Shown in pieces: positions 8,763 through 18,165 of a stretch of 49,299 bases of DNA. Under the pieces are notes generated by a model. That model ran no database searches, was not told the origin of the DNA, and saw only the letters and a list, made by a program, of their open reading frames with translations. The DNA comes from Paracoccaceae bacterium (GTDB lineage Bacteria > Pseudomonadota > Alphaproteobacteria > Rhodobacterales > Rhodobacteraceae), in NCBI GenBank assembly GCA_002709405.1, contig PAQV01000058.1, positions 1 to 49,299 on the forward strand, given 5' to 3'. Position 1 is the stretch's first letter, and each line of letters opens with the position of its first letter. The position numbers and the translations under genes are program-made.

Positions 8763-10469
8763 TCAGGCGGCGTCGGCGGCGGGGGGCTCGGGGAAGATGC
8801 GGATGCCTTCTTCGCGCTGCATGGCGACGATTTCCTCGACCAGCCGTTCGCGCACCTCGCAGACGATGTCCCAGGCGGTGTTCGGATCGGTCGTGGGCAC
8901 CTTGAACATGACCGTCTTGCCGAAGAGGTCGACGCCGGTCACGTTGGCTCCGGCCAGGTCGAGATCGCCCAGGCGCCAGTCCTTCGACTGGCCCTCTTCC
9001 AGGATCGACTGGAAGGCCTTGCGCAGGCGCGCCATGTCGGTTTCGGGGCTGAGCGTCATTTCGATGGTCCGGATCGCGTCCGGAGCACCCATCATCCAGT
9101 TTTCAAAGACCTCATCGGTGAAGGTCGTGACCGGCACCACCAGCCGTTCGCCCGTCCAGACCCGCAGCTGGACGAAGGTGAAATTCACCCGCTCCACCGT
9201 GCACAGGTAGTTGCGGAACATCACCATGTCGCCAAGCCGGGCCGACTGGTTGGCCGAAATCTGCAACGAGGCCATGATGTTGGCCAGCACGTCGCGGGCG
9301 GCAAAGCCCAGGATCAGGGTCAGCACCCCGGCCGAGGCCAGGATCGAAAAGCCGATGGTCCGAAAGAGGCCCGCCGCCGACAGGACCACGCCGGTGCCGA
9401 TCAGGAACACGATGACCAGGGCTCCGCGCCGGGCGGCGGCGACCTTTGTGGCCAGCGACCGGCGTTCTTCCAGCTCGGGGCCGATTGCGGTCAGGTCGAC
9501 CTCGTCGAAATTGAGGATCCGGTCGAGGATTTCATCGACGGTGTTCATCAGCAGCGTGATCATCGCGGCCACGAAGCCGGTGGCGATCAGGGGCGACAGA
9601 ATGACGTCGATCGGCCCGGAAAAGACGAACAGCCAGGTCGAACAGGCCCAGGCCAGGCCCGACACGGCGATCAGGATGACCGGCGTCCGGATCGAGCGGA
9701 TGACGGCCGTGGCCAGGCTGCCCTTGGCCCGGCGGGCCAGCAGGCTGAGCAGCCGGTGCACGGCGATGCCGATCAGGATGGCCAGCCCTGCCACGATGGG
9801 CAAGGCCATGATTTCCCACCAGAAAAGACCCCATGCCGCGCGCTGGCGCAGGGCTTGAGGCAGGTATTCCTCCAGCTCGGAGGGCCCGTGCATTTCGGCC
9901 AGGACGGGCAGGTTGTGCACGGTCTGGCGCGAGAAGACCCAGACCGGCTCGCCGTCTTCGGGCTTGACCCGGTTCAGCCGGATCGGCACCGGGCGGTCAG
10001 CCAGGTCGATGCTCCAGATCAGGATCGACCGCTGCGGCGTCGCCGCCTGGTCCGAGGCCGTGTGGGCGGGGATGCCGTCGGGCCGGTCGGACAGGGAATT
10101 CCAGTCGATGATGACCTTGCGGGCCAGCACGGTGTTGAGGTCTCCGGCCAGTTCCGGTCCGGCCACGGGCTGCTGCGGATCGGGGATGGCCGAGAGGTCC
10201 AGCAGGTGGGCGGCGGCCCGGTAATCGCCCAGGTAGATGGCCTGCTGAAAGCTTTCCATCGTGCCCTGGGGGGTGGTCCGGTCCAGCCAGGCGGGAGCCT
10301 CGCCCAGGCCCTCGTTCAGGGTGTCGGTTTCGAACCAGGTGCCTTCGGACTGGGCATGCAGCGGGCCGCCCAGCAGCACGGCCAGAAGCAGCAGCAGGGC
10401 GGCGAGCAGCAGGATCAGGCGGGGAGGCTGGGATCCGGCCGCCTTGGCCGGGCGGCAGTCCTTCCCCAT
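8763..10469 (-). CDS. MscS-family mechanosensitive channel
   Basis: A 568-residue membrane protein with an N-terminal signal-like hydrophobic segment (LILLLAALLLLLAVLLGG, about 18-35) and an extracytoplasmic domain to about residue 200. Several transmembrane helices follow, then the MscS pore region FSILASAGVLTLILGFAARDVLANIMAS. The next segment, ISANQSARLGDMVMF, is the beta domain (normally LxxxxPFxVGDxV), with a C-terminal cytoplasmic domain after it. Such channels open on membrane tension and release solutes during osmotic downshock. The start overlaps the stop of the upstream DUF2237 gene by one base (TGATG), so the two are translationally coupled. Confidence 0.9.
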   Translation of the reverse strand: MGKDCRPAKAAGSQPPRLILLLAALLLLLAVLLGGPLHAQSEGTWFETDTLNEGLGEAPAWLDRTTPQGTMESFQQAIYLGDYRAAAHLLDLSAIPDPQQPVAGPELAGDLNTVLARKVIIDWNSLSDRPDGIPAHTASDQAATPQRSILIWSIDLADRPVPIRLNRVKPEDGEPVWVFSRQTVHNLPVLAEMHGPSELEEYLPQALRQRAAWGLFWWEIMALPIVAGLAILIGIAVHRLLSLLARRAKGSLATAVIRSIRTPVILIAVSGLAWACSTWLFVFSGPIDVILSPLIATGFVAAMITLLMNTVDEILDRILNFDEVDLTAIGPELEERRSLATKVAAARRGALVIVFLIGTGVVLSAAGLFRTIGFSILASAGVLTLILGFAARDVLANIMASLQISANQSARLGDMVMFRNYLCTVERVNFTFVQLRVWTGERLVVPVTTFTDEVFENWMMGAPDAIRTIEMTLSPETDMARLRKAFQSILEEGQSKDWRLGDLDLAGANVTGVDLFGKTVMFKVPTTDPNTAWDIVCEVRERLVEEIVAMQREEGIRIFPEPPAADAA

Positions 10470-10852
10470 CAGAAATCGACGATCGGCAGGGCGTTGGCGG
10501 TCAGAACGTCCATCGGCACGATGTCCAGAGCCCGGGCGTGGGTGGCGTTCAGGTCGACCTTGGGGGCGCAGCCCTCTTCATGGGCCTGCAGGAAGCGCGC
10601 GGCGCACAGGCACCATTGGTCGCCGGGTTTGAGGCCGGGAAAGCCAAAGCCCGGGCGGGGGGTCGACAGGTCGTTGCCGACGTACTTGGAAAAGGCCAGG
10701 AATTCCTCGGTCATCACCGCGCAGACCGTGTGGCTGCCGGTGTCGGACGCGCAGGTGTTGCAATGGGCGTCGCGGAAATAGCCGGTAAGGGGGTTGATCG
10801 AGCAGGGCGACAGCGGTGCGCCCAGTACGTTGATACTGTCTTCGGGTTCCAT
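10469..10852 (-). CDS. DUF2237 family protein
   Basis: A 127-residue cytoplasmic protein matching the DUF2237 family: NVLGAPLSPCS, TGYFRDAHCNTCASDTGSHTVCAVMTEEFL, KYVGNDLSTPRPGFGFPGLKPGDQWCLCAARFL. Conserved cysteines in these motifs suggest a metal or redox site, but no function is established as far as I know. I chose the start MEPEDSINVLG. Its stop overlaps the MscS start by one base, so the two form an operon. Confidence 0.88.
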   Translation of the reverse strand: MEPEDSINVLGAPLSPCSINPLTGYFRDAHCNTCASDTGSHTVCAVMTEEFLAFSKYVGNDLSTPRPGFGFPGLKPGDQWCLCAARFLQAHEEGCAPKVDLNATHARALDIVPMDVLTANALPIVDF

Positions 10853-11041
10853 TCGTGCGTGTCCCCTTGGTCTGGCTGCGGCCCATCCGGCCATGCGTCA
10901 TGGCCCGCCGGTGCGGACCTCGTAGGTTCAAACTCGGCCAGGTCAATTCGGTTCCCGTATTTTTCACGGATTTTTTTCGCGGTCTTTGCGCGGTGCTTTT
11001 GGTGGCGTTTTTCGGGGGTGTGTAAGGGCTTGCGGGGGGCC

Positions 11042-12082
11042 TTAGCCCAGCCACTCGATCCAGCGGCCGTGAAAGTCGACGCGGGCCAGGGTGCGCAGGG
11101 CGCCGCCGGGCCAGGTCTGCAGGGTCAGGCGGGCGCCGGGGCCGGTGGTGTCGGCCTCCATCGCGATGCGGGTAAGGGGGGCCTCGGCCGTGGCGCGGGC
11201 GCCGGCCTTGGCTAGCACCGCCTCGCCATGGTCCTGCAGGTCGGGCGGGAAATATTGCCAGGCGACGGTGTGGAAGATGACATGCACATGGCCGATGCGG
11301 GGGGCCGACAAGCGGGTTTCCAGCCAGTCGATGGCATCCTGGCGGTCGATCACGGCGGTCAGCGCGTCAATGGCGGTCAGCGTCATCTGCCGCCGCTCGG
11401 GCTGGTCGGGCCAGAGGTAGGACAGCAGGCGGGTGACCTCGGCCGGGTCGAGCAGGTCCAGCGGGGTCAGGTCGACGCCCCGGCGGTCATCGACCCGGAA
11501 GGCGGCGGCGGGGGGCACCGGCCCGGCCCAGTCGGGCGTGAAGGTCAGTACCGGATCCTCGGCGCCCAGGACCCTGTCGCCGGCCTGCAGGGCGTATTGG
11601 TCGAACATCAGGTTCAGCCCGCCGCTGGCCCCCAGTTCCGAGATCACGAAGGGCAGGTTGAAGGTATTGGCCAGCACGTGGGCGGCGGGGATCAGGGCGG
11701 TCGAGCGGCGGACCTCGTTGGTCTGGGGCGGCCGGTCGATCCAGTCCAGCAGGAAGTCCTGGTGACGGTCGAGCGTGGCCAGAACGCCGGTGATCAGCGC
11801 GTCGTCGGGGACATCGTTGGGCGGGTAGAGCGCGGCCAGGTCGGGATCGGTGCCGGTCAGGACCAGGTTGTGCAGGCCACCGGCCAGGCGCAGGGGCAGC
11901 GAGGCGTGGGAAGAGCCCAGCGGGGCGGGCCAGGCCTCGATCTTGGCGCGCAGGGGGGTGTCGGTGGGCATGGACCCGGCCAGCAGCCTGAGAAGGCGGC
12001 CCATGAAGGGCGAGCCCAGGCTGTCGCAGGACTTGGCCTGGTCGCGCAGGGCATCGGGGAACCGCGGGGGCTGGGCGGTCAT
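11042..12082 (-). CDS. DUF2332 family protein
   Basis: A 346-residue cytoplasmic protein of the DUF2332 family. Recognisable segments are [43 protein letters not shown] and [13 protein letters not shown]. The glycine-rich [10 protein letters not shown] followed by a C-terminal mixed fold recalls a class I methyltransferase-like core, but I would not assign an activity. Its ATG overlaps the pth stop by four bases (ATGA), so it is translated from the pth message. Confidence 0.85.
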   Translation of the reverse strand: MTAQPPRFPDALRDQAKSCDSLGSPFMGRLLRLLAGSMPTDTPLRAKIEAWPAPLGSSHASLPLRLAGGLHNLVLTGTDPDLAALYPPNDVPDDALITGVLATLDRHQDFLLDWIDRPPQTNEVRRSTALIPAAHVLANTFNLPFVISELGASGGLNLMFDQYALQAGDRVLGAEDPVLTFTPDWAGPVPPAAAFRVDDRRGVDLTPLDLLDPAEVTRLLSYLWPDQPERRQMTLTAIDALTAVIDRQDAIDWLETRLSAPRIGHVHVIFHTVAWQYFPPDLQDHGEAVLAKAGARATAEAPLTRIAMEADTTGPGARLTLQTWPGGALRTLARVDFHGRWIEWLG

Positions 12083-12798
12083 TTGAACTTGTCGACCAGC
12101 TTTTGCAACGCAGAGCGGTCGTCGTCCTGGGGCGCTGCGGGCGGCGCTGCGGTCTTGGGTTCGGGTGTTGCGGCCTGGGCCGCGGGTTTCGAGGCAGGCT
12201 TGGCGGTCTTGGCCCCGCCACCCGAACGGGGCGGGGCGGTGCGCAGCGACACCGCGTTCATGAACTTGCCCGTGTCTCCGGCGGCCAGGGCCGGGGCTCC
12301 GTCGGAGATCCCCCGCAGCAGGTCGTCCAGCCAGTCCTCGTCGGCCTTGGCGAAATCGTGCAGGACATAGCCCGCGACCAGTTCCTTGCGGCCGGGATGG
12401 CCGATGCCCAGGCGGACCCGGTGATAGGCGTCGCCGATATGGGCATGGATCGAGCGCAGCCCGTTGTGGCCGGCATGGCCGCCCCCGGTCTTGGCCCGGC
12501 ATTTGCCCGGGGCCAGGTCCAGTTCGTCGTGCAGGACGGTGACGTCGTCGGGCTCCAGCTTGTAAAAGCGCATGGCCTCGCCCACGGACTGGCCCGAGCG
12601 GTTCATGTAGGTGTCGGGTTTCAGCAGCAGCACCTTGTCAGAGCCCAGCCGGCCCTCGGCGATCCGGCCGTTGAACTTGGCCTTCCAGGGCGAAAACCCG
12701 TGGTCCTCGGCCATGCGGTCGACGGCCATGAAGCCGATGTTGTGGCGATTGCGCGCATATTCGGCGCCCGGATTGCCAAGACCGACAAAGAGTTTCAT
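12079..12798 (-). CDS. pth: Peptidyl-tRNA hydrolase
   Basis: A 239-residue enzyme that releases tRNA from prematurely dissociated peptidyl-tRNA. The key residues are N9 in GLGNPG, the catalytic H19 in NRHNIGF, N66 in TYMNRSG, D91/D94 in LHDELDL and N112 in GHNGLRS. The catalytic core ends near residue 190. An Ala/Pro/Lys-rich C-terminal extension of about 50 residues follows, as in other Rhodobacteraceae Pth proteins. It is cotranscribed with the downstream DUF2332 gene through an ATGA overlap. Confidence 0.96.
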   Translation of the reverse strand: MKLFVGLGNPGAEYARNRHNIGFMAVDRMAEDHGFSPWKAKFNGRIAEGRLGSDKVLLLKPDTYMNRSGQSVGEAMRFYKLEPDDVTVLHDELDLAPGKCRAKTGGGHAGHNGLRSIHAHIGDAYHRVRLGIGHPGRKELVAGYVLHDFAKADEDWLDDLLRGISDGAPALAAGDTGKFMNAVSLRTAPPRSGGGAKTAKPASKPAAQAATPEPKTAAPPAAPQDDDRSALQKLVDKFK

Positions 12799-12864
12799 GG
12801 TGCAACCTCGATTGGTTCCCAGCCGTTATGCCCCGAACCTTCCCCAATTGCCAGCGAGGCGCAG

Positions 12865-13176
12865 ATGTATCTGACGATGAACCGATTCAAGGTCCGCACA
12901 GAGGCGGCGGACGAGTTTGAAACCGTGTGGAAAAGCCGCGACAGCCACCTGAAAGAGGTGCCCGGCTTCGTGGCCTTCCACCTGCTGAAGGGCCCCGAGG
13001 CCGAGGACCACGTGCTGTATGCGTCGCACACGACCTGGGAAAGCAAGCAGCATTTCGAGGACTGGACCAAGTCCGAGGCCTTCCGCCAGGCGCACAAGGG
13101 GGCCGGGGGCACCAAGGATCTGTACCTGGGGCCGCCGAACCTGGAAATCTTCGAAAGCGTGCTGGAGCTGGCCTGA
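12865..13176 (+). CDS. IsdG-like heme-degrading monooxygenase (ABM domain)
   Basis: A 103-residue ferredoxin-like ABM-domain protein. The spacing of N6 (TMNRFKV), W67 (FEDWTKS) and H77 (FRQAHKG) matches the Asn-Trp-His triad of IsdG/IsdI heme oxygenases. The segment TWESKQHFEDWTKSEAF is close to the corresponding IsdG region. IsdG-type enzymes cleave heme to release iron. That activity is inferred here from the triad; other ABM proteins have different substrates. It is divergent from pth by 66 bases. No heme uptake genes are next to it. Confidence 0.8.
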   Translation: MYLTMNRFKVRTEAADEFETVWKSRDSHLKEVPGFVAFHLLKGPEAEDHVLYASHTTWESKQHFEDWTKSEAFRQAHKGAGGTKDLYLGPPNLEIFESVLELA

Positions 13177-13216
13177 ACGCCGGTCCGGTTTCGGCCGACA
13201 TCACATCGGACAAATG

Positions 13217-13240
13217 AAAACGGGGCCCGAAGGGGCCCCG
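13217..13240 (-). terminator. Rho-independent terminator of rplY
   Basis: An 8-bp GC-rich stem (CGGGGCCC at 13221-13228 with GGGCCCCG... at 13233-13240) closes a four-base loop. On the minus strand it is followed by TTTTCATTTG. It lies 46 bases after the rplY stop. Confidence 0.75.
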
Positions 13241-13286
13241 CATCGTCTTGCCAAAGGTCACCGGTCAGGCGGCGATCAGGCGGCGA

Positions 13287-13913
13287 TCACGCCTCGGCGG
13301 CTTCTTCGCCTTCACCGTCGTCTTCGTTGTCCGACGATGCCAGGCTCGACGGGGCCGAGATGTTGGCGATCACGAAGTCACGGTCGATGGTGGGCTTGGC
13401 GCCTTCGGGCAGGGTCACGTCCGAGATGTGGACGATGTCGCCGATCTTCAGGCCGGACAGGTCAACGGTGATCTTTTCCGGGATGTCGCCGGCGGTCACA
13501 ACCAGTTCGACCTCGGGGCGCACCACGGTCAGCATGCCGCCGCGCTTGATGCCCGGTGCCGCTTCCTCGTTGATGAACTCGACGGGGATGTACAGGTTGA
13601 TCTTGGTGGTCCGGCGCAGGCGCATGAAATCGACATGCGTGGGCAGGTCCTTGACCACGTCGCGCTGAACGTCGCGGCAGATGACGCGGACGTCTTCCTG
13701 GCCTTCGACTTTCAGGTTGAACAGCGTCGACTTGAAGCGGCCGTCCTTGAGCCGCTTGAGCAGCGCGTTGAAATCCAGGTTGATCGCCAGAGGCTCTTTG
13801 TCGCCACCGAAAACAATCCCCGGAACCAGCCCGTCGCGACGGGCCTGACGAGCGGCGCCCTTGCCTGTCCCCGTCCGTTCCAGGGCCACGAGATCAGGAA
13901 TCTCACCAGCCAT
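13287..13913 (-). CDS. rplY: 50S ribosomal protein L25 (bL25, CTC/TL5 type)
   Basis: A 208-residue two-domain L25 protein that binds 5S rRNA on the large subunit. The N-terminal L25 domain carries [28 protein letters not shown]. The C-terminal CTC-type beta domain includes [20 protein letters not shown] and [16 protein letters not shown]. An acidic tail ([16 protein letters not shown]) ends the protein, as in other Rhodobacteraceae. The start [18 protein letters not shown] is the conserved one; the frame is open 12 codons upstream without a better start. Confidence 0.96.
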   Translation of the reverse strand: MAGEIPDLVALERTGTGKGAARQARRDGLVPGIVFGGDKEPLAINLDFNALLKRLKDGRFKSTLFNLKVEGQEDVRVICRDVQRDVVKDLPTHVDFMRLRRTTKINLYIPVEFINEEAAPGIKRGGMLTVVRPEVELVVTAGDIPEKITVDLSGLKIGDIVHISDVTLPEGAKPTIDRDFVIANISAPSSLASSDNEDDGEGEEAAEA

Positions 13914-14050
13914 GTGTATCTCTCCAATATGAATGCGGGGCGCCTCCAAGGCTGTCGCGCCCGCGTGAAGACGCGCGTATGGACGACGGCGGGCCGTTTG
14001 TAAAGCCCTTTCGCTTGCGCCCGGCCAGTGCCCGTGGCACCGGTGGCGCC

Positions 14051-15226
14051 ATGAGTTTCCTACGTGATTTGGGCCGCGATCTGGCCACCTGCCGCCGGCC
14101 TGCGCTGGCCTTCATGGCCATCGGTGTGTTCTGGGCGGCCGTTGCCGCGCAAGTGCCTGTTCTGAAGGCCGGAATCGGGGCGTCCGACGCGATTTACGGG
14201 ATGGTCTTCCTGGTGTCGAGCTTCGGGTCGGTGACGGCGATGTGGATCGCGCCCCGGGTCGACCGGCGGCTGGGGCGCAATGCCCTGGCGGTGTCGGCGG
14301 CGATGATGGCCCTGGCCTTCCTGTTGCCGGGCCTGGCCGGGGGGCTGGTGGCCTTCACGGCGGCGATGTTCCTGGCGGCCATGGGCTCGGGCCTGTCGGA
14401 CGTGCTGATGAACGCCCGGGTGTCCGAGCTGGAGGCGCGCACCGGCCGGCCGCTGATGAACCTCAACCACGCGGTGTTTTCCTTTTCCTACGCGCTGGCC
14501 GCGATCCTGACGGGCCTCGCGCGCGAGGCCGGGTGGTCTCCGGCCCTGGTGTTCTCGGTGCTGACGGGGCTGATCCTGCTGGCCGTGCCTTTCATGCGCG
14601 AACCGCGCGGTGCGGTGCCGGTGCCGGATGACATCGCCGAGGCCCCCCGGGGCGCGGCCAATGCGCCGATCGTCTGGCTGGGCGGGCTGGTGGTGATGAT
14701 CGGGTTCCTGTCGGAGGCCGGGGTCGAGGGCTGGTCGGCGCTCTACCTCGAACGCGAGCTGGGCGGCGATCCGGCCGAGGGCGCCCTGGGCCCGGCGGTG
14801 CTGGGGCTGACCATGGGGGTAGGGCGGCTGTTCGGCCAGGCCCTGGCGGTGCGCTATCCCGAATGGCTGATGATCGCCGTGGCCTGCCTGGTGTCGGCGG
14901 CGGGGCTGGTGCTGGCGGCCGGGGCGGGGCAGCTGGGGCTGGCCTACCTGGGCTTTGCGGCGATGGGGCTGGGCGTGTCGATCGTGGCCCCGATGGCCCT
15001 GGCGGTGGTCGGCCGGTCGGTGCCGCAGGCGGTGCGCGTGGCGGCCATCGGGCGGGCGGCCCTGATCGGGTTCATGGCGTTTTCGCTGGGACCCAGCGTG
15101 ATGGGCCTGACCTCCGAGGCCTTCGGCCTGCGCTGGTCCTTCCTGGGCATCGCGGTGCTGCTGGTGCTCACCGCCCTGGTCCTGGCGCCCCGGCTGGGCC
15201 GGCAGGCGGCGGCCCCGGCCAACTGA
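14051..15226 (+). CDS. MFS transporter (YbjJ-like)
   Basis: A 391-residue inner-membrane carrier with 12 predicted hydrophobic segments. The N-terminal region [30 protein letters not shown] and [36 protein letters not shown] resemble the YbjJ/fucose-permease-like branch of the major facilitator superfamily. The cytoplasmic loop [12 protein letters not shown] between helices 2 and 3 is the MFS motif A region. I prefer the start [11 protein letters not shown] at 14051; a longer frame begins at 13979. The substrate is unknown. Confidence 0.82.
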   Translation: MSFLRDLGRDLATCRRPALAFMAIGVFWAAVAAQVPVLKAGIGASDAIYGMVFLVSSFGSVTAMWIAPRVDRRLGRNALAVSAAMMALAFLLPGLAGGLVAFTAAMFLAAMGSGLSDVLMNARVSELEARTGRPLMNLNHAVFSFSYALAAILTGLAREAGWSPALVFSVLTGLILLAVPFMREPRGAVPVPDDIAEAPRGAANAPIVWLGGLVVMIGFLSEAGVEGWSALYLERELGGDPAEGALGPAVLGLTMGVGRLFGQALAVRYPEWLMIAVACLVSAAGLVLAAGAGQLGLAYLGFAAMGLGVSIVAPMALAVVGRSVPQAVRVAAIGRAALIGFMAFSLGPSVMGLTSEAFGLRWSFLGIAVLLVLTALVLAPRLGRQAAAPAN

Positions 15227-15277
15227 ACGCACTGGCCCCAACGCACTGGCCCCGGCCATCCCGCGCCAACGCCGTCA

Positions 15278-15300
15278 CCATGGGTGCTTTGCACCCATGG
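15278..15300. repeat. Dispersed 10-bp-stem hairpin repeat (copy 1)
   Basis: Stem CCATGGGTGC (15278-15287) pairs exactly with GCACCCATGG (15291-15300) around TTT and is preceded by CGCGCCAACGCCGTCA. It lies between two convergent genes. Copies 2 and 3 are at 20828 and 20964. This copy has a base-pair swap (GGG/CCC instead of TGG/CCA) that keeps the stem intact. Confidence 0.85.
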
Positions 15301-15336
15301 CCCCGCTGAAAGACGGTCCCGCCTGAAAGATCGGGC

Positions 15337-15951
15337 CTAAACGTCCGTAACCAGGTGCCCACCGGCATCGAGGATCCGCGCGTAAAGGTCGAATTCCTTC
15401 GCCCGCTTGCGCCGCAGGGCCTTGGCCGTAGCCTCGTCTAACGGCGCCTCGGCCGGGGGCGAGACGTTCCGGGCCTTGATATCGACCGGCCCGCCGAACC
15501 TGTCGTCCAGGAAATCGCGGAACACGGGCTGCCGTTCATAGGCGAACAGGTGATGGACCAGCACCGACCCTTTCGACGTGACCATGTTCCACTGGCTGCC
15601 GATCCCCGCATGCGGCGGCGGATCGTCCGAGATCACGTCCCGCACGAAGGCATCGAAGCTCAGCTCAAAGGTGCTTTTCGAGGACCCTTTCTGGCGCGCG
15701 CCCTTGCGGTAGCGGTACCAGCTGCGGATCTGCTCTTCGGGGTCGCGCAGCACGGCCATGCGGTCTGGCCGCAGGTCAAAGTTCTTCGCCAGGAACGGCG
15801 CCACGCGGTTGTGGAACTTCTGCGCCGTCATATGCTTGCGGTGCTTGGTAAAGATGATGTCCGCATGGGGCCGCAACGCCAGTTCCACCGCCGTGGTCCC
15901 GGTCTTGGGCACGGCGATGAAGGCAAGCGATTGGGCGGAAAAGACCAGCAT
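15337..15951 (-). CDS. Sulfotransferase-like protein
   Basis: A 204-residue protein with the 5'-phosphosulfate-binding loop FIAVPKTGTTAVELAL (K16-T20) of PAPS-dependent sulfotransferases. A second family segment is MAVLRDPEEQIRSWYRY, the usual 3'-phosphate-binding arginine/serine region. It is shorter than typical sulfotransferases (250-300 residues) but seems complete from MLVF to its stop. The acceptor is unknown; roseobacters often carry such genes singly. It is convergent with the preceding MFS gene, with hairpin repeat copy 1 between them. Confidence 0.82.
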   Translation of the reverse strand: MLVFSAQSLAFIAVPKTGTTAVELALRPHADIIFTKHRKHMTAQKFHNRVAPFLAKNFDLRPDRMAVLRDPEEQIRSWYRYRKGARQKGSSKSTFELSFDAFVRDVISDDPPPHAGIGSQWNMVTSKGSVLVHHLFAYERQPVFRDFLDDRFGGPVDIKARNVSPPAEAPLDEATAKALRRKRAKEFDLYARILDAGGHLVTDV

Positions 15952-15974
15952 GACCCCGGTCTAGCCCGAAGTCG

Positions 15975-17141
15975 TCAGATTTGCCAACGGCCCTCGAAAT
16001 CCTCGGGGATCAGCAGGTGATCGCGGCTCAGCCGCTTGACGTCGGTTTCGCCGCAGAGCGCCATGGTCATGTCCAGTTCCTTGCGGATGACCTCCAGCGC
16101 GGTGGCCACGCCCTGCTGGCCCATCGCGCCCAGCCCATGCACGAAGGCCCGGCCGATCATCGTGGCATGCGCGCCCATGGCCAGGGCCTTCAGCACGTCC
16201 TGGCCCGACCGGATGCCGCTGTCCAGGTGCACTTCGACATCGTTGCCGACCGCGTCCAGGATCGAGGGCAGCATGCGGATCGAACTCAGCGCGCCGTCCA
16301 GCTGGCGGCCGCCATGGTTCGACACGGTGATGGCCTCGGCGCCCAGGCTGGCGGCCATCTTGGCGTCCTCGGGATCCAGCACGCCCTTCAGGATGACCTT
16401 GCCGCCCCATTGTTCCATCAGCTTGGCGATCTTGCCCCAGTCGAGCGTCGGGTCGAATTGTTCGGCCGTCCAGGCGCCCAGCTGCGACATGTCGCTGACA
16501 CCCTGGACGTGGCCCACGATATTGCCGAAATGACGGCGTTTGGCCCCCAGCATTTCCAGCCCCCAGGCCCACTTGGTGGCCAGGTTGGCGATGGTCTTGG
16601 GGGTCATCTTCGGCGGGGCGGACAGGCCGTTCTTCAGGTCCTTGTGGCGCTGGCCCAGCAATTGCAGGTCCAGCGTGATCACCAGCGCCGAGCAGCCCGC
16701 CGCCCTGGCCCGTTCGATCAGGCGGGCGGTGAAATCGGTGTCCTTCATCACGTAAAGCTGGAACCAGAAGGGCTTGGTCGTGGCCTCGGCCACGTCCTCG
16801 ATCGAGTTGATCGACATGGTCGACAGCGTGAAGGGCACGCCGAAGGCCTCGGCCGCCTTGGCCGCCTTGATCTCGCCGTCGGCACATTGCATGCCGGTCA
16901 GCCCCACCGGGGCCAGGGCCACGGGCATGGCGACCTTCTGACCGATCATCGTGCTTTCGGTCGTGCGCCCCGACATGTCCACGGCCACTTTCTGGCGCAG
17001 GCGGATCTTTTCGAAATCCGTGGTGTTCTCGCGGAAGGTCTGTTCGGTCCAGCTGCCGCTTTCGCAGTAATCGTAGAACATCCGAGGCGTGCGCCGTTCG
17101 TGGATGCGCTTGAGATCGGCGATGTTGGTGATGACGGGCAT
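15975..17141 (-). CDS. lldD: FMN-dependent L-lactate dehydrogenase
   Basis: A 388-residue alpha-hydroxy-acid dehydrogenase that oxidises L-lactate to pyruvate and passes electrons to quinone. The active-site histidine and the following FMN/substrate residues are in TVSNHGGRQLDG. Other conserved parts are DYCESGSWTEQTF at the N-terminus, PVALAPVGLTGM, FQLYVMKD, and LDSGIRSGQDVLKALAMGAHATMIGRAF. The start MPVITNIADLKRIH follows GGAGAAAG. The frame remains open a long way upstream but without homology. A GntR-like operator lies about 25-35 bases before the start. Confidence 0.92.
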   Translation of the reverse strand: MPVITNIADLKRIHERRTPRMFYDYCESGSWTEQTFRENTTDFEKIRLRQKVAVDMSGRTTESTMIGQKVAMPVALAPVGLTGMQCADGEIKAAKAAEAFGVPFTLSTMSINSIEDVAEATTKPFWFQLYVMKDTDFTARLIERARAAGCSALVITLDLQLLGQRHKDLKNGLSAPPKMTPKTIANLATKWAWGLEMLGAKRRHFGNIVGHVQGVSDMSQLGAWTAEQFDPTLDWGKIAKLMEQWGGKVILKGVLDPEDAKMAASLGAEAITVSNHGGRQLDGALSSIRMLPSILDAVGNDVEVHLDSGIRSGQDVLKALAMGAHATMIGRAFVHGLGAMGQQGVATALEVIRKELDMTMALCGETDVKRLSRDHLLIPEDFEGRWQI

Positions 17142-17157
17142 GGGCTTTCTCCGGACT

Positions 17158-17181
17158 GGTAAGTTTTGGTTACCAATTCTG
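17158..17181 (-). promoter_or_regulatory. Possible GntR/FCD-type operator before lldD
   Basis: On the minus strand the sequence contains AATTGGTAACCAA, in which TTGGT and ACCAA flank a single base (17166-17176). A weaker TTACCAGT half follows. TGGT-n-ACCA inverted repeats are typical binding sites of FadR/PdhR/LldR-like GntR regulators. It lies just upstream of the lldD ribosome binding site. The regulator is not encoded nearby. Confidence 0.5.
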
Positions 17182-17237
17182 CCGGGGCCTTGCAACGCAG
17201 GACCGTGTGCGTGGGGCACCGGATGGCCCGGGGCACG

Positions 17238-17258
17238 AAAAAACCCCGCCGGCGCGGG
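17238..17258 (-). terminator. Probable terminator of trpA
   Basis: On the minus strand, stem CCCGC/GCGGG (17254-17258 with 17245-17249) closes a four-base loop and is followed by a further G-C pair and TTTTTT. It lies 38 bases after the trpA stop. Confidence 0.65.
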
Positions 17259-17295
17259 TGCGGGCAGGGTCGTGCAGGTCCTGGATGGTGGCTGG

Positions 17296-18087
17296 TCAGG
17301 CCGCGTGGGTGCCGTCGGCCAGGGTCTTGACGAAGGCCAGCACGTCGCCCACCGGCTCTCCGGCCCCGATCTTGGCCACGATGGCCGAGCCCACGACGGC
17401 CCCGTCGGCAACGCTCGCGATGTTGCGTGCGGTTTCCGGCGTCTTGACGCCAAAGCCCACAACGACGGGCAGGTCGGTGCCGCCCTTGATCCGGGCGACG
17501 TCGGGGGCGACATCGTCGGCCTGCGCCTCGGCCGAGCCGGTGATGCCGGTGATCGACACGTAATAGACGAAGCCCGAGGTGTTTTGCAGCACGCGGGGCA
17601 GGCGGTTGTCATCGGTGGTCGGCGTGGCCAGCCGGATGAAATTCAGCCCGGCCTTCTGGGCAGGGATGCACAGTTCGTCATCCTCTTCGGGCGGCAGGTC
17701 GACGATGATCAGCCCGTCGATCCCCGCAGCCTTGGCATCGGCCAGGAAGGTGTCGACGCCGCGCGAATAGATCGGGTTGTAATAGCCCATCAAGACAATC
17801 GGGGTGGTGTCGTCGGTTTCGCGGAAGGCCGCGGCCAGGGCCAGGGTCTTTTCCAGCGTCATGCCGCCTTCGAGGGCGCGCTGCCCGGCGGCCTGGATCG
17901 TCGGGCCATCCGCCATCGGATCGGTGAAGGGCAGGCCAAGCTCGATGATGTCGACGCCGGCACCGGGAAGGCCTTTGACGACCTCCAGCGAGGTGTCGTA
18001 ATCGGGGTCTCCGGCCATGACATAGGCGACGAAGGCTTTCTTGCCGGCGGCGGACAGTGCCGCGAATTTGGCGTCGATGCGGGTCAT
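17296..18087 (-). CDS. trpA: Tryptophan synthase alpha chain
   Basis: This 263-residue TIM-barrel enzyme cleaves indole-3-glycerol phosphate and channels indole to TrpB. The catalytic residues fall at E49 ([10 protein letters not shown]) and D60 ([10 protein letters not shown]), the same numbers as in the E. coli enzyme. The phosphate-binding region [11 protein letters not shown] and GAVVGSAIV are present. The start MTRIDAKF is the conserved one. The gene stands alone, with its own terminator, downstream of the second copy of the double-palindrome repeat. Confidence 0.97.
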   Translation of the reverse strand: MTRIDAKFAALSAAGKKAFVAYVMAGDPDYDTSLEVVKGLPGAGVDIIELGLPFTDPMADGPTIQAAGQRALEGGMTLEKTLALAAAFRETDDTTPIVLMGYYNPIYSRGVDTFLADAKAAGIDGLIIVDLPPEEDDELCIPAQKAGLNFIRLATPTTDDNRLPRVLQNTSGFVYYVSITGITGSAEAQADDVAPDVARIKGGTDLPVVVGFGVKTPETARNIASVADGAVVGSAIVAKIGAGEPVGDVLAFVKTLADGTHAA

Positions 18088-18165
18088 TTGGGGTCCCCTC
18101 TCCAAGATCGGCCTGTCCTGCCGAAACCCGGGCGGGAAATCAAGCGCTGCCGGCCCCGCCGGGGA

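Noticed and set aside
7680-10781. A 1033-codon plus-strand open frame through the CDF and MscS genes
   Set aside because: It runs out of frame over one clear gene and antisense to another. The composition (Gly, Arg, Asp and Gln-rich) is that of a GC-rich shadow.
15227-15255. Two tandem copies of AACGCACTGGCCCC after the MFS gene
   Set aside because: A short local duplication with no further copies or structure; probably slippage.
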